From Opacimonas viscosa (lineage in GTDB: Bacteria; Pseudomonadota; Gammaproteobacteria; Enterobacterales; Alteromonadaceae): 64,000 nt of DNA. Position 1 is the stretch's first letter; each line of letters starts with the position of its first letter. The notes beneath the pieces were generated by a model. The model saw only the letters and a list, made by a program, of their open reading frames with translations, was not told the origin of the DNA and did not search any database. The DNA lies in the NCBI RefSeq assembly GCF_024199005.1, contig NZ_JANATA010000001.1:372001-436000 (forward strand), given 5' to 3'. The position numbers were made by a program, and so were the translations under genes. Shown here piece by piece: positions 18,037 through 27,799 of this stretch.

Positions 18037-19455
18037 ATGAGCCAAAAATTATATATCAAAACTTGGGGCTGCCAGATGAATGAGTATGACTCAGAGAAAA
18101 TGGCAGATCTTTTAGACGCAACCCATGGATATACTCTCGCAGAAGAAGCCGAGGATGCTGATGTTATTTTACTCAACACATGCTCTATTCGTGAAAAAGC
18201 CCAAGAAAAAGTCTTTCATCAATTAGGACGCTGGAAAAACCTTAAAAAGGATAAGCCAGAACTGATTATTGGTGTTGGGGGTTGTGTTGCCTCTCAAGAA
18301 GGCGCCCATATCCGTCAACGTGCACCGTATGTAGATATTATATTCGGTCCACAAACACTGCATCGTTTGCCAGAGATGATCAAAGACATTAAAGGCGGTG
18401 AAAAAAGCGTGGTTGATGTATCGTTTCCTGAAATTGAAAAGTTTGACCGTTTACCTGAACCACGTGCCGAAGGCCCTACCGCTTTTGTGTCCATCATGGA
18501 AGGTTGTTCCAAATACTGTACGTTTTGTGTTGTTCCTTACACTCGTGGCGAAGAGGTCTCTCGTCCGGTAGATGATGTACTTCTAGAAGTTGCACAGCTT
18601 GCTGAGCAAGGTGTCAGAGAAGTTAACTTGTTGGGGCAAAATGTCAATGCTTTCCGTGGCCCGCACCACGACGGTAGCATATGTCGATTTGCAGAACTTT
18701 TAGAGCTGATAGCTTCAATAGATGGTATTGACAGGATCCGTTACACGACCTCTCACCCTGTTGAATTTACAGACGATATTATTGACGCTTATGCTTCGAT
18801 TCCAGAGTTAGTTGATCACTTACACCTGCCGGTACAAAGCGGTTCAGACCGTATTTTGAATCTCATGAAACGCGGTCATACAGCACTCGAGTATAAATCC
18901 AAAATCCGTCGTCTACGCAAAGTTCGACCTAATTTAGCGATGTCTTCTGATTTCATTATCGGCTTTCCAGGTGAATCAAAAGAAGATTTTGCAGATACCA
19001 TGAAATTAATTAACGACATTGAGTACGATTTAAGCTTTAGCTTTATTTACTCTGCTAGACCAGGTACGCCAGCATCAGACTTACCGGATGACGTTAGCGA
19101 AGAAGAGAAAAAAGAACGCCTATACATTTTACAAGACCGTATCAACCAATCAGCACAACGTATTGCACGAAATATGCTTGATACCGAACAGCGAGTATTA
19201 GTAGAAGGTCCTTCGAAAAAAAATCCAATGGAGTTATCTGGACGTACTGAAAATAACCGTGTGGTTAATTTCGAAGGTACGCCAGACATGATAGGCGAGT
19301 TTGTCGATATCCACATTAGTGATGTCTTTAGCAATTCACTGCGCGGCAATGTTGTGCGACGAGAGGCGGATATGGGGTTACGGATCGCCGTATCACCACA
19401 ATCTATTTTAGCGAAAAAAAATGACAACCTTGGCGTGCAGATTGTCACCCCTTAA
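18037..19455 (+). CDS. miaB: tRNA-2-methylthio-N6-isopentenyladenosine synthase
   Basis: MiaB is a radical SAM methylthiotransferase that adds the ms2 group to i6A37 of tRNAs reading UNN codons. It has the three-domain layout. The N-terminal UPF0004 domain carries cluster cysteines in [10 protein letters not shown] (Cys12), [10 protein letters not shown] and VGGCVAS. The radical SAM CxxxCxxC is in [16 protein letters not shown] near residue 157. A C-terminal TRAM domain ends the protein. The 472-residue length is typical. It is divergent from ubiF and followed by ybeZ. Confidence 0.98.
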   Translation: MSQKLYIKTWGCQMNEYDSEKMADLLDATHGYTLAEEAEDADVILLNTCSIREKAQEKVFHQLGRWKNLKKDKPELIIGVGGCVASQEGAHIRQRAPYVDIIFGPQTLHRLPEMIKDIKGGEKSVVDVSFPEIEKFDRLPEPRAEGPTAFVSIMEGCSKYCTFCVVPYTRGEEVSRPVDDVLLEVAQLAEQGVREVNLLGQNVNAFRGPHHDGSICRFAELLELIASIDGIDRIRYTTSHPVEFTDDIIDAYASIPELVDHLHLPVQSGSDRILNLMKRGHTALEYKSKIRRLRKVRPNLAMSSDFIIGFPGESKEDFADTMKLINDIEYDLSFSFIYSARPGTPASDLPDDVSEEEKKERLYILQDRINQSAQRIARNMLDTEQRVLVEGPSKKNPMELSGRTENNRVVNFEGTPDMIGEFVDIHISDVFSNSLRGNVVRREADMGLRIAVSPQSILAKKNDNLGVQIVTP

Positions 19456-19544
19456 TCACGTATTTAATCAAGCAGTGTCAGTTTGTCGCTACGCTGCTAT
19501 ACGTTGTACTATAATAAAATTGAAAATACATAAGGAATGCTTTT

Positions 19545-20615
19545 TTGAGCAAATTAGACACTAATGAAATTCTACTGGTCCCTGATGATAACAAACGTTT
19601 AGTGAGTCTATGTGGTCCATTTGATAACAATATCAAACAATTAGAACGTCGTTTAGGTGTAGAAATTACCTATCATAATAATCATTTTAAAGTGTTAGGT
19701 GAAAAAAAAGCAGCGATCAATACAGTCAGTTTATTACAAAGTTTATATGTAGAAACAGCCCCGGTCAGAGGTGCAATCCCTGAACTGACACCGGAACAAG
19801 TACATTTATCTATCCAAGAAGCCAATGTCCTTGACCAAACGGAAACAGCCGATAGTAACCCGTATGGCAAACAAGTTCACATCAAAACCAAACGCGGTAT
19901 CGTCAAACCACGTAACCCCAACCAAGCCGAATATGTCGCAAACATTATCAATCACGACATCACTTTTGGTATAGGCCCTGCTGGAACGGGCAAAACTTAT
20001 CTAGCGGTAGCTTGCGCGGTGGATGCACTGGAACGTCAAGAAATACGTCGTATACTGCTCACTAGGCCCGCTGTAGAAGCCGGTGAGAAACTGGGATTTT
20101 TACCCGGCGATTTATCCCAAAAAGTCGATCCATACTTACGCCCTTTATATGATGCATTGTTTGAGATGTTAGGGTTTGAAACGGTTGAAAAACTCATTGA
20201 ACGCAATGTCATTGAAATTGCTCCTTTGGCGTATATGCGAGGTCGGACACTCAATGATGCCTTTATCATTTTAGATGAAAGCCAAAATACCACGACAGAA
20301 CAAATGAAAATGTTTTTAACTCGAATTGGTTTTAACTCTAGAGCAGTGATTACTGGGGATATTACTCAAGTTGATCTACCTCGTGGTGTGCGTTCCGGTT
20401 TACGTCACAGTATTGAAGTTTTACAAAGGGTTGATGATATATCTTTCAACTTCTTTAATGCTCATGACGTGGTAAGACATCCAGTTGTTGCGCGAATAGT
20501 TCAAGCATATGAAGCGCATGATGCAGAGCAAGAGAAGTTAAAAGCGGAAAAAAAACGCAAAGAAGAAGCTGAAAAACAAGCTCGATTAGCTGCCGCGCCA
20601 TCGGATAAACACTAG
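19545..20615 (+). CDS. ybeZ: PhoH-like ATPase YbeZ
   Basis: A 356-residue PhoH-family P-loop protein. The Walker A motif GPAGTGKTYLA lies at about 144-154 and Walker B/DEAD-like ILDESQNTT at about 243. A PIN/KH-like N-terminal part with DNNIKQLERRLGVEI precedes it, and the C-terminus is a charged Lys/Glu tail. YbeZ works with the endoribonuclease YbeY in ribosome and RNA quality control. The start is a TTG at 19545 with AAGGAA upstream; the frame ends in an overlap with ybeY (the last base of TAG is the first of GTG), so translation is probably coupled. Confidence 0.95.
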   Translation: MSKLDTNEILLVPDDNKRLVSLCGPFDNNIKQLERRLGVEITYHNNHFKVLGEKKAAINTVSLLQSLYVETAPVRGAIPELTPEQVHLSIQEANVLDQTETADSNPYGKQVHIKTKRGIVKPRNPNQAEYVANIINHDITFGIGPAGTGKTYLAVACAVDALERQEIRRILLTRPAVEAGEKLGFLPGDLSQKVDPYLRPLYDALFEMLGFETVEKLIERNVIEIAPLAYMRGRTLNDAFIILDESQNTTTEQMKMFLTRIGFNSRAVITGDITQVDLPRGVRSGLRHSIEVLQRVDDISFNFFNAHDVVRHPVVARIVQAYEAHDAEQEKLKAEKKRKEEAEKQARLAAAPSDKH

Positions 20616-21091
20616 TGACAACCAATCACACAACAGCAGTTACTATAGATATCCAAAACCCCTTAGGATTGACTGATATCCCCAGTCTAGAGGTATTACA
20701 ACAAGCGATTTCTTTGGTTTGCCAAACATTCAATAATAACAAAGGCGAAGTGACACTGCGTTTTGTAGATGAAAGCGAATCACAGGCATTAAATGCATGT
20801 TATCGAGATAAAGATAAACCGACCAATGTCCTATCATTTCCTGCTGAATTACCAGATTTCATCCCTAGTGATCTGTTGGGTGATTTAGTACTATGCCACA
20901 GTGTGATTGTTGCTGAGGCAAAACAACAAAATAAGCCCTTAGACCATCACTATATTCATTTATGTGTGCATGGCACCTTGCATTTGCTAGGTTTTGACCA
21001 TATAGATGATGATGAGGCCGAAATCATGGAACAACATGAAATTACGCTTTTAGCACAATTAAGTATTGACGATCCGTATCAAGATCATTAA
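20615..21091 (+). CDS. ybeY: Endoribonuclease YbeY
   Basis: YbeY is a zinc-dependent single-strand endoribonuclease needed for 16S rRNA 3' maturation and 70S quality control. The metal site HGTLHLLGFDH places His119, His123 and His129 in the H-x3-H-x5-H pattern. The conserved Arg (CYRDKDKPTNVLSFP) is also present. The protein has 158 residues. It begins with GTG at 20615, one base overlapping the ybeZ stop. The ybeZ-ybeY-ybeX-lnt order is that of E. coli. Confidence 0.97.
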   Translation: MTTNHTTAVTIDIQNPLGLTDIPSLEVLQQAISLVCQTFNNNKGEVTLRFVDESESQALNACYRDKDKPTNVLSFPAELPDFIPSDLLGDLVLCHSVIVAEAKQQNKPLDHHYIHLCVHGTLHLLGFDHIDDDEAEIMEQHEITLLAQLSIDDPYQDH

Positions 21092-21133
21092 TTTACTACT
21101 TGTGATTATTTTTTAAACAATAAAAGAAGAGTT

Positions 21134-21991
21134 ATGAGCGACGACAATCCCCACTCTAGTAACGGTTCTGCACCTAAAGGTTGGATCGATAAAATAAAAG
21201 ATACCTTTAATCCAGAGCCGCAAAACACCGAAGAATTAGTTGATGTTATCTCCGAAGCACAACAAAATGAAATCATCGATCCACAAACACGAGAAATGAT
21301 TGAAGGCGTAATTAGCGTCAACAACATTAAAGTACGTGAAATCATGATCCCTCGTGCCCAAATGATTACCATTAATGTCGATGCTGATGTCAGTGAGTTC
21401 CTACCCCAAGTGATATCTTCAGCTCACTCCAGATTCCCAGTGATCAGCGAAGACAAAGACCACATTGAAGGCATTTTGCTGGCTAAAGATTTACTCGCTT
21501 ACGGTTTTGACAACAGTCGCACCTTGGAATTAAAAGATATTCTACGTGAAGCGGTTATCGTTCCAGAATCCAAGAGAGTCGATATTCTACTGAAAGAATT
21601 CCGCCAACAGCGTTATCATATGGCGATAGTCGTTGACGAATATGGTGGTGTCTCTGGACTTGTCACGATTGAAGATATTTTGGAACTCATCGTAGGTGAG
21701 ATCGAAGATGAACACGACGAAGAAGAAAATGCCATTGATGGGATCCGTCCTCTAAATAAACATACCTATTCAGTCAAAGCATTAACTGAAGTTGAAGATT
21801 TTAATAGTTTTTTTGAATCTGATTTCAAAACCGAAGAAGCTGATACCATTGGCGGTATAGTTTTAAAAGGATTTGGTCATATGCCTGAAACTGGCGAAAA
21901 AATTAAAATTAATGGCTTTGAATTTAAAATCACCCACTCTGATAAACGCCGTTTATTACAATTAAAAGTCACTATTCCAGAGTCTGCCTAA
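21134..21991 (+). CDS. ybeX: CorC/YbeX family CBS-domain protein
   Basis: A 285-residue cytoplasmic protein with two CBS domains at about 70-190 (REIMIPRAQMITINVDAD; LVTIEDILELIVGEIEDEHD) and a C-terminal CorC_HlyC FAD-like domain (LPETGEKI-type GHMPETGEKIKING). Family members are linked to magnesium/cobalt efflux and, for YbeX, to ribosome metabolism; the biochemical activity is not settled. AAGAAGAG precedes the ATG. It lies 5 bases before lnt, consistent with one transcript from miaB or ybeZ onward. Confidence 0.95.
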   Translation: MSDDNPHSSNGSAPKGWIDKIKDTFNPEPQNTEELVDVISEAQQNEIIDPQTREMIEGVISVNNIKVREIMIPRAQMITINVDADVSEFLPQVISSAHSRFPVISEDKDHIEGILLAKDLLAYGFDNSRTLELKDILREAVIVPESKRVDILLKEFRQQRYHMAIVVDEYGGVSGLVTIEDILELIVGEIEDEHDEEENAIDGIRPLNKHTYSVKALTEVEDFNSFFESDFKTEEADTIGGIVLKGFGHMPETGEKIKINGFEFKITHSDKRRLLQLKVTIPESA

Positions 21992-21996
21992 CAATA

Positions 21997-23595
21997 ATGA
22001 CTCAGACCTCTAAGTTAAGCATCAACAGACAACTTGTTCCTTTACTCTGCTCTGGTGCTTTACTTGGATTATCCTATACGGTCCCTTATCTAAATAGCAT
22101 CGTAATCCTTTTATTAATCCCATTTGCGGTATGTACTTGGTTATCTAAAACACCATTTATGACAGGTTTTTTATTTGGCTTAAGTTGGTTTGGCGTTGGT
22201 ATTAGTTGGGTTCACGTTAGTATAGCTGATTATGGCGGTGTACCTTTGCTGGTCTCGTTGTTAATGATGTTAGTACTGTGTGCGTATCTGGCACTTTATC
22301 CCGCACTATTTGCTTGGTTAGTCAGTCGTTCACGAAAAACAAAACTACCAGATATAACCACCCTACTCTTGATTCCATTATTTTGGCTTTTTACGGAATG
22401 GTGCCGTTCTTGGGTACTAACGGGATTTCCTTGGCTTGGACTGGGCTATACCCAATACAATACTATGTTAAACGTGACTTTTTCACTCGTGGGTGAAACA
22501 GGTTTAGCTGCGTTATTAATGTTTGTGGCTTTCTTACCTGTGTATTTTTATACTCAAATAAAGTCCGGGGTTACAAATACAAAGTGCAGACTTCCCGCGA
22601 CCTCTTTGTTGTTGTGTTTGCCTTTGCTTTATCCCCTTGGCTTATTCGTGAGTTTTGATGACGCTAAGCAAAGCTCCACAGAACCACCAGAAACAATTAA
22701 CATTGCTTTGGTCCAAGGAAATATTCCACAAAATTTACGTTGGTTGCCAGAAGAAGATGAACGTACCATAAACAAGTATATCGAACTGACTGATGCTTTG
22801 TGGCAAAACGATCTGATTGTATGGCCTGAAGCAGCCATTCCAAAACTGGAATACTTTGCACAAAGCGAGCTTTTCACTCTCAATGATATGGCGACAAACA
22901 CCCAGACAGCACTCATAACAGGTATTGTAAATTATGATATCCGTACCGCGCAGATCCATAACAACCTGATTGTGCTGGGTCCGCAAAATGATAGTGGTAA
23001 ATTAGGCGAATATTATTATGGTAATAAAAATCGCTTTGCCAAACACCATTTATTACCCATAGGTGAGTTTATTCCAATGGAGCAGTGGCTGAGAGGGTTA
23101 GCTCCTATCTTTGATTTACCTATGTCCTCGTTTACCCGTGGGGAATACATCCAACCCAATCTCCTAGCTAACAACCTCCATCTGTTACCAGCCATTTGTT
23201 TTGAAATTGTATTTCCTAGGCAAATTCGAGCGAATATCACCGCACAAACTGATATGATTATTACGGTGAGTAATGATGCTTGGTTCGGTGACTCAGCTGG
23301 ACCAATACAACACATGCACATTGCCCAAGTCAGAGCAAAAGAATTTGGTTTACCTGTCGTGCGGGCAACGAATAATGGCATTACAGGAATTATTAATGCC
23401 CTAGGTGAAATAGAAGTACAACTTCCGCAATTTACAACAGCCACTCTAGAGCATGAATTGACGTTGACACAATACGCAACCCCTTACAGAATATACGGTA
23501 ATAGTGTATTCATTGTGTACTTATTGAGCGCTGTGTTGGGTAGCTTGGTTTGGATATTTATACGTCAACATTTAGCACAAAACATGCAATCATAA
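21997..23595 (+). CDS. lnt: Apolipoprotein N-acyltransferase
   Basis: Lnt adds the third acyl chain to the N-terminal cysteine of lipoproteins in the inner membrane, which lets the Lol system carry them outward. About six membrane helices occupy residues 1-225 and the periplasmic nitrilase domain the rest, with a last helix near the C-terminus (FIVYLLSAVLGSLVW). The catalytic triad is recognisable as Glu in VWPEAAIPKLE, Lys in KHHLLPIGEFIP and Cys in PAICFEIVFP. The 532-residue length is normal. It is the last gene of the block. Confidence 0.96.
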   Translation: MTQTSKLSINRQLVPLLCSGALLGLSYTVPYLNSIVILLLIPFAVCTWLSKTPFMTGFLFGLSWFGVGISWVHVSIADYGGVPLLVSLLMMLVLCAYLALYPALFAWLVSRSRKTKLPDITTLLLIPLFWLFTEWCRSWVLTGFPWLGLGYTQYNTMLNVTFSLVGETGLAALLMFVAFLPVYFYTQIKSGVTNTKCRLPATSLLLCLPLLYPLGLFVSFDDAKQSSTEPPETINIALVQGNIPQNLRWLPEEDERTINKYIELTDALWQNDLIVWPEAAIPKLEYFAQSELFTLNDMATNTQTALITGIVNYDIRTAQIHNNLIVLGPQNDSGKLGEYYYGNKNRFAKHHLLPIGEFIPMEQWLRGLAPIFDLPMSSFTRGEYIQPNLLANNLHLLPAICFEIVFPRQIRANITAQTDMIITVSNDAWFGDSAGPIQHMHIAQVRAKEFGLPVVRATNNGITGIINALGEIEVQLPQFTTATLEHELTLTQYATPYRIYGNSVFIVYLLSAVLGSLVWIFIRQHLAQNMQS

Positions 23596-23620
23596 AGATA
23601 ATTTACCCCTTAGGATGAAT

Positions 23621-24919
23621 ATGAATAAGCAACTAACTAAAACAAAAAAATGGCTAAGCTATGCTTGTCTCTGGATAGGGCTTAGTGCAACTCATGGTGC
23701 CTATGCTGAGAAAATTGTACTGACTGCAGATCGCTTAATCGATGTCGAGGCAGGTACTGAGATTACTCAACCGATGGTGATCATCGAGGATGGCAAGTTT
23801 ACCTGGGTAGGTCCACAGTCGGCCAAAAGCATACCTACTGATGCTGACAAGGTACTAGCGTTACCTGGGTATTCCTTGTTACCGGGTCTGATGGATATGC
23901 ATGTGCATTTAACCTCTGATGCTAATGTACATGGTTATCGACGCTTGACTCGTTCTACTCCGCGAAGCGCCATTACGGGCGTTAAAAATGCTAAAGCAAC
24001 GCTTTTAGCAGGATTTACTACAGTCAGAAATGTTGGGGCTCCAGGATATGCGGATGTCGCATTACGTGATGCAATCAACGAAGGCGATGTCTTGGGCCCG
24101 CGTATGTTTGTTTCAGGCCCATCCATCGGAGTAACAGGCGGTCACTGTGATAATAATTTACTCCCTTTTGAGTACGCAGTCACCAGTGAAGGCGTAGCAG
24201 ATGGTCCTTGGGCTGTAAAAACCAAAGTGCGTCAAAACATCAAATACGGTGCTGACGTCATTAAATTTTGCGCGACAGGTGGCGTATTATCAAAGGGAAC
24301 GAAAGTCGGTGCGCAACAGTTTACCGATACGGAAATGCAAGCCTTAATTGCAGAAGCGCATCTTAGGGGGCTCACTGTAGCGGCGCATGCGCATGGGACC
24401 AATGGGATCAAAGCCGCTATCAAAGCGGGTGTTGATTCCATTGAACATGGTAGTTTTTTGGATGCTGAAGCGATAGATTTAGCCGTCAAAATGGGCACAT
24501 ATTTATCAATGGATATCTATGTGACTGAATATATCCTAGGTGAAGGAGAAAAAGCTGGTATCCTCGAAGAATCTCTCGCCAAAGAACGGACAGTTGGCAA
24601 ACGCCAGAGAGAAAGTTTTAACCAAGCATTAAAAGCGGGAGCCAAAATGGTATTCGGCTCTGATGCTGGTGTATATCCTCATGGCAATAACGCAAAACAA
24701 CTTTCTCGCATGGTTAAGTTCGGTATGACGCCCATGCAAACATTACAAACAGCGACAATTGAACCCGCTAGACTGCTCCAAAAAGAACATCTCATAGGCA
24801 GTGTCACACCGGGGAAACTTGCTGATATTTTAGCCGTTAAAGGTAATGTTATCGAAGATATTTCAATCTTGGAAAATGTTGACATCATCATTAAAGATGG
24901 TGTGATTATTCAAGAATAA
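23621..24919 (+). CDS. Exported metal-dependent amidohydrolase
   Basis: A secreted amidohydrolase of the imidazolonepropionase/Xaa-Pro dipeptidase-like group. A signal peptide covers the first about 26 residues (WLSYACLWIGLSATHGAYA). Metal ligands are the HVH of MDMHVHLTSD, the Lys of DVIKFCATGG (possibly carboxylated), His of AAHAHGTNGIK, His of SIEHGSFLD and Asp of FGSDAGVYPHG. Natural substrates are unknown; related enzymes cleave Xaa-Pro, Xaa-Arg/Lys dipeptides or aryl amides. The ATG at 23621 has AGGA at proper spacing; an ATG at 23615 overlaps that site. It follows lnt by 25 bases and ends at a strong terminator. Confidence 0.87.
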   Translation: MNKQLTKTKKWLSYACLWIGLSATHGAYAEKIVLTADRLIDVEAGTEITQPMVIIEDGKFTWVGPQSAKSIPTDADKVLALPGYSLLPGLMDMHVHLTSDANVHGYRRLTRSTPRSAITGVKNAKATLLAGFTTVRNVGAPGYADVALRDAINEGDVLGPRMFVSGPSIGVTGGHCDNNLLPFEYAVTSEGVADGPWAVKTKVRQNIKYGADVIKFCATGGVLSKGTKVGAQQFTDTEMQALIAEAHLRGLTVAAHAHGTNGIKAAIKAGVDSIEHGSFLDAEAIDLAVKMGTYLSMDIYVTEYILGEGEKAGILEESLAKERTVGKRQRESFNQALKAGAKMVFGSDAGVYPHGNNAKQLSRMVKFGMTPMQTLQTATIEPARLLQKEHLIGSVTPGKLADILAVKGNVIEDISILENVDIIIKDGVIIQE

Positions 24920-24927
24920 CACCGTAA

Positions 24928-24955
24928 ACAGCCTACCCTTTGGTAGGCTTTTTTA
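24928..24955 (+). terminator. Rho-independent terminator of the amidohydrolase gene
   Basis: AGCCTACC (24930-24937) pairs with GGTAGGCT (24942-24949) around CTTT, followed by a run of T. Confidence 0.93.
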
Positions 24956-25003
24956 TAATACTCGAGTCGTATAGGTGGTCGGTGTTGATCTTAGGATAAA
25001 CAC

Positions 25004-26710
25004 TTGAAACAATACGCAAAATTAGTGCTTAATTACCTAGAGAAATCCACGATTACTATGCTAGCTCTAAATAAACTTTCCTTCGCTAATCTCAAAGGCG
25101 ACATGCTAGGTGGCCTGACCGCTGCTATTGTTTCTCTTCCTCTTGCTCTGACGTTTGGTGTTGCCTCTGGTGCTGGTGCCGAAGCTGGGTTGTACGGTGC
25201 AATTCTGATTGGTTTGTTTGCTTCGTTATTTGGTGGTACATCCACACTTATTTCTGAACCAACAGGACCTATGACAGTGGTAATGACCGCGGTTATTAGC
25301 GCTATGATTGCAAATAACCCTGAAAATGGTCTCGCCATGGCATTTACGGTTGTTATGCTTGCCGGTGTATTCCAAATTGGTTTTGGTTTTTTGAGATTAG
25401 GGAAATATATCACCCTTATGCCCTATTCCGTAGTTTCCGGTTTTATGTCAGGCATTGGGGTCATTTTGATTATTCTCCAACTAGCTCCTGCACTGGGACA
25501 ATCTGCACCTGCTGGAGGAGTGATTGGAACTCTCAGTGAGTTACCCAACTTGTTAGGTAATATTAAATGGTATGAGTTTGTGCTGTTTGCTATGACCTTA
25601 GGCATTTTGTTTTATACTCCTGAGAAGGTAAAAAAGAACGTTCCACCACAGCTCATCGCATTAATCGCAATCAGTATCATATCATTACTGGTGTTAAGTC
25701 ATATGCCTGTGCAGCGGATCGGTGAAATAGATGTGTCACTACCTTCTATGATCTTGCCTCATTTTACACAAGCTCAGTTACAAACGATGCTGATAGATGC
25801 TTTAGTTTTGGGGATGTTAGGTTGTATTGATTCGATGTTAACCTCGGTGATCGCTGATAACTTGACTCGTACAGAACACAACTCCAACAAAGAACTAGTC
25901 GGACAAGGTCTAGGCAACATTGTATCAGGGCTGTTTGGTGGTTTGCCTGGTGCAGGTGCAACTATGGGTACAGTGGTGAATATCCAATCAGGTGGACGCA
26001 CAGCTTTATCTGGTGTCGCCAGAGTGGTAGTTTTGTTTGTAGCCGTATTTGGCGCTGCTTCCCTGATTGAAGAAATCCCACTAGCAGTGCTCGCTGGTAT
26101 TGCCGTTAAAGTAGGTGTCGATATACTCGACTGGAGTTTCATCAAACGAGCGCACTTAGTATCTCGCCATTCAACGTTGATTATGTATGCAGTATTATTG
26201 CTTACCGTTTTTGTCGATCTCATTGTTGCTGTTGGTATCGGTGTCTTTATTGCTAATGTTATTACCATAGAAAAATTATCGGCTGCACAATCCAATAATA
26301 TCAAAGCGATGTCAGATGTAGATGACCAAATCCCGTTAAACCGCGAACAACGTCGTTTGTTAAACCAGGCCCAAGGAAGAGTCTTATTTTTCTATCTCTC
26401 CGGTGCCATGATATTTGGTGTATCAAAAGCCCTCGCCCGTGAGCGCAAAAACATCAACAACCACGATGTGGTGATTATTGACATCAGCCATGTTTCTATA
26501 TTGGACGATACCATTACGTTATCGCTTGAGAATGTAATTGAAGAAGCGTTAGATTTGGATAAAAAAGTGTTTGTGGTGGTAAAAACAGTCCTAGCCAAAG
26601 AAAAGTTTCAAAAATTAGGACTAGAAACGCGTTTGCGTGATGAAAACTTCACGTCATCTCGAACTGCTGCACTGGAAATGGCATTAGGTGCGTTGGAACC
26701 CGAAAAATAA
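25004..26710 (+). CDS. SulP (SLC26A) family anion transporter
   Basis: A 568-residue inner-membrane anion carrier. The SulP core spans about residues 25-430 with the signature TAAIVSLPLALTFGVASGAGAEAGLYGAI, FGGTSTLISEPTGPMTVV and GGLPGAGATMGTVVNIQSGGRTALSG. A cytoplasmic STAS domain follows (VVIIDISHVSILDDT at about 485-500). Family substrates include sulfate, bicarbonate and dicarboxylates; the sequence alone does not decide, though the pattern resembles bicarbonate-type members. The TTG at 25004 has AGGA seven bases before it. An ATG at 25058 (MLALNKLSF) is closer to the usual family start. Confidence 0.88.
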   Translation: MKQYAKLVLNYLEKSTITMLALNKLSFANLKGDMLGGLTAAIVSLPLALTFGVASGAGAEAGLYGAILIGLFASLFGGTSTLISEPTGPMTVVMTAVISAMIANNPENGLAMAFTVVMLAGVFQIGFGFLRLGKYITLMPYSVVSGFMSGIGVILIILQLAPALGQSAPAGGVIGTLSELPNLLGNIKWYEFVLFAMTLGILFYTPEKVKKNVPPQLIALIAISIISLLVLSHMPVQRIGEIDVSLPSMILPHFTQAQLQTMLIDALVLGMLGCIDSMLTSVIADNLTRTEHNSNKELVGQGLGNIVSGLFGGLPGAGATMGTVVNIQSGGRTALSGVARVVVLFVAVFGAASLIEEIPLAVLAGIAVKVGVDILDWSFIKRAHLVSRHSTLIMYAVLLLTVFVDLIVAVGIGVFIANVITIEKLSAAQSNNIKAMSDVDDQIPLNREQRRLLNQAQGRVLFFYLSGAMIFGVSKALARERKNINNHDVVIIDISHVSILDDTITLSLENVIEEALDLDKKVFVVVKTVLAKEKFQKLGLETRLRDENFTSSRTAALEMALGALEPEK

Positions 26711-26915
26711 AGATGACAAAAAAGGAGATGATGTAGAAGGTTATTGTCACTGATTGGCGGGATAGGCAAACGGTATATTTTTTCACGCTGTGAAATAGTT
26801 GCTGTGAGACAATAACTGTGAGGCTAATTCAAGAGTTTTACCGTTAGCATAGTCAGGAATTGACCTTAACCCAACCTTCATTGTCAAGAACTTGAAATTT
26901 GTCTACTGGCTATCG
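26711..26915. other. Intergenic region after the SulP gene
   Basis: About 205 bases without a gene I can support. It has a ribosome-site-like AAAAAAGGAGATGATG at its start that leads only to an immediate stop, and a short TTTCAC-GTGAAA hairpin near 26778. A 32-codon minus-strand ORF near 26790-26890 has no supporting evidence. Confidence 0.4.
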
Positions 26916-27219
26916 TTAAGACAATTTTGACCATGCAAATTCATTTCCTATAACCGGTCTGAGTGGTATGCAATACGCTAAGATCAGTGAGCACATAGCA
27001 AATGCAGCGCCAATAAATGGCAGTAAAAGCTAAAAAGCCTGGGATTTCACGTAAGCTTTGCAATATCCCTATTTCTCTGCCCGTAAATGCGGCTTTTTCA
27101 ATGACAAAGTTGTTGAGTAGTACCTGCCATGTGGCAAAGACAAGAGCCATGATAAAGGTCATGGCTAAAAGAAAATACTCAGGTGTTTTAGGTAAGGTTT
27201 TAGATATATTGAACGTCAA
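26916..27219 (-). pseudogene. MFS transporter remnant: N-terminus joined out of frame to C-terminus
   Basis: The frame from a TTG at 27219 encodes an MFS N-terminus: LPKTPEYFLLAMTFIM, then LLNNFVIEKAAFTGREIGIL and SLREIPGFLAFTA. It then leaves homology abruptly. One base frame over, the DNA continues as FIGAAFAMCSLILAYCIPLRP and VIGNEFAW to a stop at 26916-26918, which looks like an MFS last helix and C-terminal tail. So both ends of one transporter gene remain and about 300 codons between them are missing, with a frame change at the join (near 27010-27025). The start overlaps the end of greA, so the ancestral pair was translationally close. The substrate was not determinable. Confidence 0.8.
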
Positions 27220-27676
27220 TGATTTCAAACTCAATGACTCCAGCAGGTGTCTGAATGTTTGCAACATCATCAACCATTTTACCAATTAACCCTCTAGCAA
27301 TAGGTGAATTGACAGAAATCAGTTTATTTTTAATATCGGCTTCATCATCACCCACAATACGATAGGTGATTTCTTCGTCCGTATCACAATTTAAAATCGT
27401 TACTGTAGTGCCAAAAATAATCTTCCCCGTATTTTCCATCTTGGTGACGTCAATAATCTGCGCATTTGATAGTTTAGCTTCGATATCTTGAATACGTCCT
27501 TCACAAAAACTTTGTTGTTCACGCGCAGCATGATACTCCGCATTCTCCTTTAAATCGCCATGCTCTCGCGCTTCAGCAATCGACGCAATGATTTGTGGAC
27601 GACGCACTGATTTTAATTCATTAAGCTCAACTCTCAGCATTTCTGCACCTTGAGCCGTCATTGGATATTGTGTCAT
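27200..27676 (-). CDS. greA: Transcription elongation factor GreA
   Basis: GreA enters the RNA polymerase secondary channel and stimulates cleavage of backtracked RNA. The 158 residues equal the E. coli length. The N-terminal coiled-coil finger has the loop acidic pair in [16 protein letters not shown] (preceding GDLKENAEY), and the C-terminal FKBP-like globular domain includes [20 protein letters not shown] and the end [12 protein letters not shown]. It lies downstream of carAB but behind a terminator, so it probably has its own promoter. Confidence 0.97.
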   Translation of the reverse strand: MTQYPMTAQGAEMLRVELNELKSVRRPQIIASIAEAREHGDLKENAEYHAAREQQSFCEGRIQDIEAKLSNAQIIDVTKMENTGKIIFGTTVTILNCDTDEEITYRIVGDDEADIKNKLISVNSPIARGLIGKMVDDVANIQTPAGVIEFEIIDVQYI

Positions 27677-27727
27677 ATGTGTTCCCTGTTAAATTTTGAT
27701 TCACAGAATTTTTGGTTCACAGAAATA

Positions 27728-27760
27728 TAAAAACGCGCCGTAGTTGCGCGTTTTTAAAAA
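27728..27760 (-). terminator. Terminator of carAB
   Basis: AAAAACGCGC pairs with GCGCGTTTTT around a 7-base loop (about 27729-27757), with T tracts on both strands. It lies between carB and greA on the minus strand. Confidence 0.88.
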
Positions 27761-27799
27761 ATATAAGCATATAATAAAAGGAATTATATGCCTTGTCAC

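Noticed and set aside
25774-26304. 176-codon minus-strand ORF inside the SulP gene
   Set aside because: Antisense shadow of a well-supported coding region; composition is Thr/Pro-rich as expected for such shadows.
26790-26895. 32-codon minus-strand ORF and a MerR-operator-like TTGACC stretch after the SulP gene
   Set aside because: The ORF has no ribosome site or recognisable homology, and the dyad symmetry and spacing of a MerR-type promoter are not met.
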